From contig OU744720.1 in assembly GCA_916613615.1 (NCBI GenBank), forward strand, positions 2,521,749 to 2,585,748: a stretch of DNA of 64,000 bases, read 5' to 3'. A model generated the notes under the pieces. That model was not told where the DNA came from. It saw only the letters and a program-made list of their open reading frames with translations, and did not search any database. Below, one piece after another: positions 27,224 to 39,200 of this stretch. This DNA is from Steromphala cineraria (lineage: Eukaryota > Mollusca > Gastropoda > Trochida > Trochidae). Position 1 is the first letter of the stretch. Each line of letters begins with the position of its first letter. Position numbers and translations under genes: made by a program.

Positions 27224-30200
27224 TTTATTTCTTTGCAGTGGAGGCCATAGGCCCAGTCTACATTTTTAAGATTTACAGAGCGGTACATGTAAATACGTAC
27301 AAACAATACGATAAACAAACAACTTGCAATATATTATTGGCGTAACAATTTATCTCTAAGAGTCATGGCACTGTGTATAAAGATTGATAAGTTCTGGACA
27401 ACAACTTGTTTGTCTTCAGACATAAGCATATTTAATTTATTCATAGTTGGGCTTGAATAGAAATAAAACGGTATATACAAACGCCTTAGATGTTGGTAGC
27501 ATTAACATACAAGTAGGAAATGAAATTCAATTTCAAGAAAGTTATCTTTGCATAAAGTACATAATCTATTTTGTCTGGGTTGGTTAGTATAACGACCGGT
27601 TTCAATTTGGAGGCGATGTGAGGCACATCTGAATCTGGCAAGAGATGATCGAAACTTTGATAATGATAAATTTGTTATATAAAATGTAACACGAAACTTG
27701 AATTTAAAACAAGAGTATAGAACGAATTCTTTGAACTAAATTTATTTACAAGTGATGAGTACCATTCTTGTTCATAATTTACTCCAAGTCTAAACAAAAA
27801 TGCTGATAAGAATTTACCAACATTATTCAAATTTTGTTGTTGTTCCCAAATATATCCAAATCCAAAGGTGTAGAGAATATTCTTAATTTTTGATGCCCAA
27901 TTTGTTCTACCATTTACAGAATCTAAAAATAACATATTATAACATTTCTTTACAAATCTTGAATCTGGCTTTTTACATATTTTACACCAGTATTTAACAG
28001 CTTTTTTGTAAGCACATATGTACATTAGATAACGTCCACATTCTCCCCTAACAACATGGTTCGATGTGGACCGTTTCACATTTAAAAATCGTTTACAACA
28101 AAACATATGTACAATTTCCACTTCTTTGAATTTATCAACTCCCCATATCTCAGCTCCATACATAAGAATGAATGGGATTGATTTTAGTGTCAAATATTTT
28201 GCAAAATAAGTTATGGGGAAATGGACTTAACATAAAGAGAGATTTGAAAATACCATATGCAATTCGTTTGGCTTGCAAAGCCGCGTTACTGACATGGGGA
28301 GACCAGGATAAAGAACGAGAAAAGAAAATACCTAGATATTTGTAAGAGGAAACAGCATTCAAAATAGTTCCATTATAATATTTTGAGCCCAGTTTACAAT
28401 TTACAATCTTCATAAATGAGTTGGCCATTCAAATAAGGAAGAACTGTACCCATGGTATACAGCTCCACCCAGATATAATGGAATTGTTTTTATTATTATT
28501 CGCAGATGATATTAACCTGTTTTCGTCAACTGTACTGGGTCTACAGATACAAATATATGAATTAGAAAAATATTCCGATGAATGGAAACTTGCTGTGAAT
28601 AGATCCAAATCAAAAGTTATGGTATTCAAAAATGAGGGAAAATTATCCAAAACTGAAACATGGCAATTTAAAGGGCAGCGACTGGAGACGATTTCTTTTT
28701 ATAAATATTCGGGTGTATATTTCAGCAAAAACCTTTCCTGGGACAAACATTTTAACCAGGCTACAACCCAAGCTAAAAAGATATTTATCGGAATTTGTAA
28801 ACAAACAAGTATCTTTGGCGATCTCTCATACCAAACCTTCTTCAAAATTTTCGATGTTAAAATCAAACCAATATTATTGATGGGTCAGAAGTATGGGGTT
28901 TACAAAATACGGACGTTATTGAAAAGGTTCACCTGTTTGCATGCAAGAAATTTTTAGGAGTGAAACTAAATACACCTAGTGTTATGGTTTATGGCGAACT
29001 TGGGAGGTTTCCGCTACATATTTACTCGTCTATAAATGCTGTTAAATATTGGCTGAAACTTTTGTCAATGTCTTCTGATAGAATACCGAAAAAATTTTAT
29101 AACATGATGTTACTGTATGATAAGAATGGACAAAGAAATTGGGCATCTAACGTTAAGAGTTTTCTTTTTTCTTTTGGCTTTGGAAACATTTGGATTGAAC
29201 AATTTGTAGAATCTGAACCATTATTTATTAGGTCACTTACTGTTAGGCTGAAAGACATATTTATGCAAACATGGTGTGAAAGAACATATCTGTCAAGTAA
29301 ATGCTTTTATTATTCACAGTTTAAAAATGATTTATTCAAAGAAGCTTATTTATCATGTGTTCATATACAAAAGTATAAACGATCACTAGCAAGATTCAGA
29401 TGCTCATCACACGATTTATTAATTGAAAACGGAAGATATAGAAATATTAAAAAAGAAGACCGGATATGTACACTTTGTAATTTACATGTAGTTGAAGATG
29501 AATACCATTTTCTCTTTGTATGTCCATTATATGATTCATTACGATGCAAATATATTAAACGGTACTATTATGTCCATCCAAATCTAATTGAATTTTACAG
29601 TCTTATGAGCTGTAAAAATCAATATATATTACAAAATCTTGCCATGTATATCGATAATGCAATGATTTATAGAAAACATGTCATTTCACTTTAATAACTA
29701 AATACTTATTCATGTATATCCCAACTATCAATGTAAATGTACTATAGGCCTGAGGCCTCTTCAGTGCGGAAATGAAGATTGGTTGATTGATTGATTGAAT
29801 ACCATTTTTCATGTTTACTTAGTTTACAACCATTTTTGAATACAACAATCTTGGTTTTTTCCAAGTTGACAATTAGCTGATGGCTCTTAGTTAAGCTTTC
29901 TAATATATTTATACGTTTTGTAGTCCAAATACAGTGTCAGCAAATAGTACAATATCATCAGCAAAAAGTAGTAAAAACATTTGTACAACATCGGGGTGGA
30001 GCTGTATGCCTGGATAACATTTTGATTCAATTTCTAAAGCTAATTCATTAATAAAAAAAAGAGAACAATATGGGACTTAAAACACACCCTTGTCGTAAAC
30101 CCTGTGGGCAGTCAAACAGCTGAGACAGAGAAATATTACGTACCCGTCCCTTGACACAATCATAGAGAGATGTTAGGGCTTTAAGTTGATATGATATGAT

Positions 30201-33200
30201 ATGATAGGTTACATTGCTGGTATTAATGTAAATTGGACGTGTGAATTTAGCTTCCACGTAAAACAATTTTGTTATGAAATTTGCTTTTTTTTTCAATAAT
30301 TGAAAAATATAAATTTTATCATTAATCATACCATCTAAGTTCGTTCCGAATCAAAACAATATGTGTTGAAAATCACGGAGTCGCTTTTCAAAGAGGCAGT
30401 AACACAGTTTTTCGAAAATGAATTTCTTAAAAGTTTCGGCCCAAAGAAGTCTTAAGATGTGCCAAATGTATGTATTAAGGAGTCAAACATTTCATTATTC
30501 AACCCGGTTATCCAAGGCCATAAAATAATTACCAAGTACAAAATACCCAGCAATAGCTACTGATGGTCATTTTGGTGTTAATTTGTTTAATAAATGGTTT
30601 CAGGATACTTTGTTGGATATGTTGTTTAGCGACCTTTGTAAAGGTTTTAATTAGATTGCCTATATTTGTTATACTATTCCTATAACATCACTACTTTTTC
30701 ATGGGCATATAAGGTGATGTCAGGAAAATGAAAATGAATGGTTCCAATTGAAAGACAATGTTTTCAAACTAAATGAAGCAGTAATAAATCAAATATATAT
30801 TGTAAAGTTCAGCCAGTGTTCTTACAGAAAATAAATTAAAAGTGTTCGCACAAAAATGGATGGACTTTATGTGAATCTTTATAATTTGTTCTCTCACTAT
30901 GGGTGATTGATTTGTGAAATGATTTTTGACACTATCAAAATAATACATATAAAACTAACGTACAATGAAAATTTGAAAACAATTAAAAAAGCGTGATACC
31001 GCCCCTTTAGATGCGTGCTACTGCCCTTCTGGATCTTACTTCCGATTGGACAGATATTTTTTCTGGAAGTTTGCCTGTGATCTCTCGAAATGATGCCTTT
31101 GCAACATAATTTTAATCACTATGGTTGTATGTATCGCATGTATGTATTTTGTGTATCTAATTACGACTCCCTTCAGCCCGTGAGACCAATGGTCAGTTCA
31201 GTTCAGTCACGGAGACTAATTGGTTACATCGGAGATAAACTAGCGAAATCAGAGACTAAAGTTTGACACCTGAAGCTTATTGGTAATACTAGTTTCTTCA
31301 TGCAGTATGACAAGCCAGATTTTGAAGTCAGGAATCTCTTTATCTAGGTTAACGAAGCATATCGATATCAACATTGTGTATCTGTACTTACCAAATATAT
31401 AGTTCCCAATCTGTCTTTATATATAGGTTAATGAAGCATCTTGATTTATGTTATTTCTGTACTAACGAAGTATTATTACTTAGGTACAAAAGAAAGTACA
31501 CACCTCAGTTATCAATCTATCAAACATGTTGTTGACCTGTGATGTATTTGGTTATCGCCTGATCAATATAGCCCATTTTGCATAATTTTAAACGAATTTC
31601 ATGTGGTCCAATCGATGATTTATCAAAATGTATGTGTTTACTGTAGTCAGGGGTGAAAATCTAAATATTTTTCGACATGACCCCCAAATTGTTTGAAATT
31701 TTGTAAATGTGTGACGAATGAGGCTCATTTATTGATTCTAACGTAAGATACAACTTACATATCTAGAAATACATGTAGTGTTGTTTTATCAAAAAACATT
31801 TTTGAAAAATATTTTAATCAAAAAATGAATTTTAAATGAAAAATTAAATGCATTTAAATGCATTTTTAATTTTTTAATGCATTTAAATGCATTTTTAATT
31901 TTTTAATGCATTGAAATCCATGAAAGTGCGCATGCTTATTGCAATCTGTTTGGTAGCATTTCAATTACATTACATTGTGCCTAGATGCATTAAATTGTTC
32001 TGTTTAGTATTGACACCCTTTAAAGTCATTGAACTAGAAGGCTTTCTCTCATTATTAACATTCTATATTTAAATCTACAAATACACCACAATGACAATGT
32101 TTCGAATATTTTGTTTAAAACATATCACACTAAAAACCACTTTGTTCTTCATTATGTATCCTATGTTTAGGCAATATAACATTTAATTTGTATTCGGAAT
32201 AGGCAATGTTATGCCCTAAATACAAAATTTAAAATAGAGTCTACAAATTGTTTAGAAAGCACTATGTTAGGTATCAAAGGGTAAGAGTTAGGGAAGAGAC
32301 TTGATATAACGAAGGGATATAGTCGTTTCTAGACATTCCCTACATTTCAACACGTTTATCCTGCAAATTTATCAAATTTCGATTCAGTTTTTCAAAATTC
32401 CATTGGTCTAACACAGTTGAAATTATGCACGTCTCTACAAGATATCCTCCCAATATACACAACGGTCTGGAGCTATCAGACCCATCCTTCACATTTCACT
32501 TGCAGTGGTAACCGATATAGGAAAGATTCCCAACACGGACAGATAAATGTTAACATGGCTACAAGATATGTTTAATCACAGCCAGCACACTACATGGTAT
32601 CGCCTTACCAGATAAATGTCTGCTTTGAACACTATCACATGGCGATATCCAGCAATAAACATCAAATACTTGTGCTTTTCAGTGTTAACAAGTGTTATTG
32701 CCAAGTCTTTTTGGAAATATTCCCATCTTCATGTTGATTTTCTCGTATTAAATATCAATTATCATTATCATGTTCTTAACTTATTTTACATCTTTGGATC
32801 TTTATGTCTTTTGACAAATCAGCGATCTCTTATCCAACCATTTTCAATCTTCTAAGGTTTTTAATTAGGCCTGTCTCTGATTAAAATCGACTGTGATACG
32901 AGGAAAAAAGTGTAAAAATATTATCTCTAGACGGATTCGAACCACATCCAGCGAGACGGAGAGGATATCCCGAATGGTTAGAGCCCCGATTGAGACATTA
33001 TTTTTGATATTTTATTCCTTGGAGGACGGTCGATTTTAATCAGACTGGACCTGTCTCTTCGTGACATTGTCAGAGCGATTACAAAATAATATCACTCTTT
33101 GACTTGCACAGCTCGTTGATCATGTCCAAATATTTCCCGAAAAGAGGATGTCTCTCTAAGATATCTAGTGTATGTATATTTCTATTAACCGTTATCTTTG

Positions 33201-36200
33201 CCTTAGACATCAAAACTGCATCTTCATGACAAAAGATAAAGATGTTTTAGTGTGCAGTTATTTCGTTCTTGATATTAGACCTCTTTATCATCCTTATAGA
33301 AACATAAATCAAACTACACTATTTATAATTAAAGAGAATAGACGCAGTTTCAAATATTTATAAAACCTTCAAAAAAGGAAGGAAATGTTTCTAACATATT
33401 GTTACAGATGGTTAATATGTTTTCTACGAATACCGATGCTAGAAGATATTACAATTGCTAAGTTTCTGTACCTATGCTAGAACAAGCATTAAAAGTTGAC
33501 TTTTATCTTTTTACATTTCACAATTAGACCTTGTATGGGTAGTCATAAAAAAAATTCATCGCCCTTAGGAAACCATTGAGATAGTGTTCTTTTCAAGTGT
33601 AAGACCCATATGTAAAATATATACAACAACGACACTATTTAATATTTCTCATATTTAGAAAAAAAATGAAAATTTTCACCACAGGCATTAAAATGTAAAT
33701 TTACAGCAACACTCGGTATTTCACTATAAGGCTCAACACTAATAATAATAAGTAACTGTGGCTCCAATAGGAAGATTAGTGTCGCTTTAAGTAATATTCA
33801 ATGGATTCGTATGAAATTTATTTGACAGTAGGTTCTTAAGGTTGGAAATATCTGAGTGGTTGTTCCATCGTAGCGAGGAAACCAGTAGCAAGTCGAAGCA
33901 GCAGGTATGAACCTACCAGGAAGCGAAACATAGTGGTCCCATTATTCTAATGACGCTCTTGGGTGCAAGAAGGTTCCCAATCTTGGTGCAGCTTATGAAT
34001 ATGTTTACGTGATCTAAATTTTCTATTGGATAGATATGTTTCTTGTATTGAGACTACTGTGACGTACATTGCCATATTTCGTACATGCTGAGGATAGATA
34101 TACACTGCTCATTAATCAATATACACGTGCTATATAAGCATCGGGTACAAGAAGGTTAAAGAACATCTAACTACCAGGATCATTTGACGTTACTTCTTGA
34201 AACTTATATATGAAAATTAAAAAAAGCCCCAAAAATTTAGCATTCTCTTTGTTTTGACGAAAAACGCAAATGGGTCGCTGTGATTTTCCTATGCGACAAC
34301 TTCAACACAAATCTAGTCACAGTGGTTTCAAATCCTGGTCCTGAAACTCCGTCCTGTTTTTCCTTTTTATACATATTGTTTGTTTTGAGAGTCATTTTAA
34401 TCATCTTTTAAGTTTTTTGCCTGTATTCTACAGCCTACCCGTGTCCGATACGAGGAGAGGCGTGCATGTGTTATGGCGTGAAGATGAACTGTACCAACAG
34501 GAACTTGACCGCTGTACCGGACATCGTGGACAAGGGTCACTCCAAGTTGTAGGTAAACCAGTGTCATACTGTAACCTTCCCTCTTCCTTCAGAATAAACC
34601 AGTGTCATACTGTAACCTTCCCTCTTCCTTCAGAATAAACCAGTGTCATACTGTAACCTCCCCCCTTTCTTTAGAATAAACCAGTGTCATATTGTAACCT
34701 CCCCCCTTTCTTTAGAATAAACCAGTGTCATACTGTAACCTTCCCTCTTCCTTCAGAATAAACCAGTGTCATACTGTAACCTTCCCTCTTCCTTCAGAAT
34801 AAACCAGTGTCATACTGTAACCTTCCCTCTTCCTTCAGAATAAACCAGTGTCATACTGTAACCTTCCCTCTTCCTTCAGAATAAACCAGTGTCATACTGT
34901 AACCTTCCCTCTTCCTTCAGAATAAACCAGTGTCATACTGTAACCTTCCCTCTTCCTTCAGAATAAACCAGTGTCATACTGTAACCTCCCTCTTCCTTCA
35001 GAATAAACCAGTGTCATACTGTAACCTATCCTCTTCCTTTAGAATAAACCAGTGTCATACTGTAACCTTCCCTCTACCTTCAGAATAAACCAGTGTCATA
35101 CTGTAACCTTCCCTCTTCCTTTAGAATAAACCAGTGTCATACTGTAACCTCCCCTCTTCCTTCAGAATAAACCAGTGTCATACTGTAACCTTCCCTCTTC
35201 CTTCAGAATAAACCAGTGTCATACTGTAACCTTCCCTCTTCCTTCAGAATAAACCAGTGTCATACTGTAACCTCCCCCCTTTCTTTAGAATAAACCAGTG
35301 TCATACTGTAACCTCCCCCCTTTCTTTAGAATAAACCAGTGTCATACTGTAACCTTCCCTCTTCCTTCAGAATAAACCAGTGTCATACTGTAACCTTCCC
35401 TCTTCCTTTAGAATAAACCAGTGTCATACTGTAACCTTCCCTCTTCCTTTAGAATAAACCAGTGTCATACTGTAACCTTCCCTCTTCCTTCAGAATAAAC
35501 CAATGTCATACTGTAACCTATCCTCTTCCTTTAGAATAAACCAGTGTCATACTGTAACCTTCCCTCTACCTTCAGAATAAACCAGTGTCATACTGTAACC
35601 TTCCCTCTTCCTTTAGAATAAACCAGTGTCATACTGTAACCTTCCCTCTTCCTTCAGAATAAACCATTGTAATACTGTAACCTCCCCTCTTCCTTTAGAA
35701 TAAACCAGTGTCATACTGTAACCTTCCCTCTTCCTTCAGAATAAACCAGTGTCATACTGTAACCTTCCCTCTTCCTTCAGAATAAACCAGTGTCATACTG
35801 TAACCTATCCTCTTCCTTTAGAATAAACCAGTGTCATACTGTAACCTTCCCTCTACCTTCAGAATAAACCAGTGTCATACTGTAACCTTCCCTCTTCCTT
35901 TAGAATAAACCAGTGTCATACTGTAACCTCCCCTCTTCCTTTAGAATAAACCAGTGTCATACTGTAACCTCCCCTCTTCCTTTAGAATAAACCAGTGTCA
36001 TACTGTAACCTTTCCCATTTCTTCAGAATAAACCAGTGTCATACTGTAACCTTCCCTCTTCCTTCAGAATAAACCAGTGTCATACTGTAACCTATCCTCT
36101 TCCTTTAGAATAAACCAGTGTCATACTGTAACCTTCCCTCTTCCTTCAGAATAAACTAGTGTCATACTGTAACCTTCCTTCTTCCTTCAGAATAAACCAG

Positions 36201-39200
36201 TGTCATACTGTAACCTTCCCTCTTCCTTCAGAATAAACCAGTGTCATACTGTAACCTCCCCTCTTCCTTTAGAATAAACCAGTGGTTTACTGCCAAAGTG
36301 GTATAACGCTCGAACTCACAGTCTTAAAAGAAGATATGACCACTAACATTTTTTGCTAATGGCTGAAATATTGCCAAAGTGGTATCACGCTCCAACTCAC
36401 TGTCTCACTGATATGACCACTAGCTTTTGTTGTGATGTCCCTGTCGCATGATGTGTCCCTGTCCATCTATATCTTTTTTCGCATCAAATCTTTATCGGCA
36501 TGTGAAAGTTAAAAATTAATGTCAAAATCGTTTTGTCTGTTAAGCTCATCATTGTTATGTATCATGGTTCGTTTGCATGTTAGTTTTTTGTCTAAATCTC
36601 CATTCCTAGTCTTCCAGGGCATTTGCTCTATTTAATTTTCTGATTTGGCATTTGATAGTTAAAGTGAGATTTAGCTTCGTCGAAAGTGCAGAGAAGCTCT
36701 TAACTATTATGGTCCACCCTTGGTTGTTCATACTGATACTGTATTACTTCCTTTTAAAAACATGATTTTTTTATTCCTAAGATTTTAATTTCAATCATTT
36801 CTTGAAATATTTTCAAATTTATACATTCAGTTTCAGGGTCAAGATTGAAACTTGAGTTGGATCAAATACAGTTATTAAAAATTAAGATTGTGTCAATCAT
36901 ATCAAAGAAACAGTGATATTTCCATTTAAGTTTTAATCAAAACGTTATCGCTTTGCAACTTGATGTTCAAAGAAGCTGAATTAATAAGTTGACTCAATTG
37001 ATTTAATTATTATTTTAATTTAGTTAATTTGACGGTTTTATCGAATGTTTAATGTTTGAAGCAAATGTAACCAAGTCGAACAAAGAGCCAGAAGAGACGC
37101 ATGTTATGAGTATTCTTAATTAAGCACTATGACGTCACTTACATTGTCATTCATTTCAACCTGGAACCAAATATTGTGTAACTTCAAAGGATTGCTCACG
37201 TCCATAACATTTTCTCTATAAAGATCTAAGATATTGCTCTTTACCTAAGATCAAAGATATCAATGACGTAATATTTTTTATCTGCTCTGGATTCTAAAGC
37301 TGATGACATTAATACAAGCATTTCAGATATTCGTAATAAATACTGTTTTGCTAAGGATTGTTTTTTAGTAGTAAGCATGTCCTAAGTGTGCAATTCTGGA
37401 GATAATTTTAACGGAAATCCTTATTAATTTAGATTAACAAAGTTTAAGTACATAAACAAACTGTCGATCTAAAGAAATAGATTCAATCATTGTGTGTTTA
37501 TTCACCTTGACATTTTATAACGGAGAAGTGAAATCAAACTATTATGTGTATTTTCGTATCAAAATAAACCACATAAGGTAAATCATATTCATAATTATTC
37601 ACCAACTAGCACCTAACAGTGTGTGTTTATGGCAGACTACTGGGACACAACAAACTCAACATCACCGCCAACACATTCGCCGACATGGACAGGCTCTCGC
37701 ATCTGTGAGTGTTTGTCTCCTTATTCTGAAAATGAAATAGCTTTCCGACAAATATTTGGTGAAGGTTTAGTCAGTGGAAACCTTAAAGACGTTTTGTTGG
37801 TCGGAGACAGGGATACTTAATGCATGACCAACTTCTTTTTCAATCGAAATATGCTTAAAACATTACAAATATCATTGCTCAGATCGGTATATAATGAGTA
37901 TTTATGCAACTTTGCAATATTTCAAACAATTAAGCTCAATAATGCTGAGGAATATATGGATGACAACTTCTTTGTTCATTGTATGCGACGTTTCGACACA
38001 GATTCTTGTGGTCGTTCTCTGCTTGTCATCCATATATTCCTCAGCAATATCACTGTCGTGTACCCGGTATGGAGGGGACTTTTCAAAATGGTGGACGGGA
38101 CAGGTCAACAGAGGTAGGTGTCTGCTTTCATTGCTCCCTTCTCCTTATCGTTGAGGTTTAGGTGGTCACCTTTAACTGTGGTAATCAGGAATAGAATTTT
38201 GAATACATTCCTTAAGAGTTTTGGTTCACAAACTGCAAGAAAAATTTGCGTATTTTAGATGTCAAGTTGATGTTTATCTCACTTTCATTTTCGAAGCGGA
38301 GAGGAGACTTTTAAATGCCTTTTTTCATGCCCTTTACGACTTTGAATCTCATACATATTGTCGCGCATATCAGTGTTTGGTTATAATAAAGATTTCTGTC
38401 TAACTTGACCTGATTTGGTTCAGAAACTACGAAGTTATTGACAAAATAACAAATCAACATGGCAGCGGAGTGGACTCGCCGAATAATCAGCGGAGCGGAC
38501 CCAGAAGGTCGGGTATGGAGGGGACACATTTGGATATGGAGGGGACATCAATTTCAAAATGTACTGTAGTTGAGACAATACCCATGGTAATACACAAACT
38601 CCTTTGTAAAGTTAGCCAAATGAAACCCACAGAAGACGTAATCTAGTTTCATAAGAATTATCATCAACCTTTTCATTTACAAATGATTGAAACAGAGGTT
38701 TCTCTTTTCTTTTGCAGAACTTATATGGAGAACGTTTCCGTTGCTGCCGTTGTCAAATCACTGCAAAACAGCCGCAACACATTATATAGATGCAATAGAG
38801 GAATCTGTGCTCAATCTCTCATTAGACGCAGAAGGCGTTGGTGGCGTTGAACATTTCAGTTGTTTTAGCAAAAGGGCATGCCGGGTCTAATTAGAGATTG
38901 AGCACAGATTCCTCTAATGCATATACGGACTTGGTGATGCACAAACAAGTTATTCATCAACATTGAAAGTCTCGTCGATGCTTAATATATCATAAGACAC
39001 TATTTGATAGTCTTTTGTTAAAAGAGTCCATTTTTCACTTGACGGCTCTAAACATTCTATTTCCAATTTCAATGTTTGTAATGGGTGGTCACGAATGCAG
39101 TGATCTATGATGTGTTGCGGCTGTTTTGCAGTGATTTGACAACGGCAGCAACGGAAACGTTGTCCAGATAAGTTCTGCAACAGAAAAGAGAAACCTCTGT

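Noticed and set aside
27675..29694. Frames of 92-244 codons as host genes
   Set aside because: They carry a FADD reverse-transcriptase box and LINE C-terminal features, are frameshifted and end in (TTGA)n tails.
32920..33010. tRNA gene
   Set aside because: Only a B-box-like word is present; acceptor and anticodon stems cannot be formed, and the segment lies inside a foldback repeat.
34554..36285. CRISPR-like regular repeat array
   Set aside because: It is a contiguous 41-bp minisatellite without unique spacers, in an animal gene intron.
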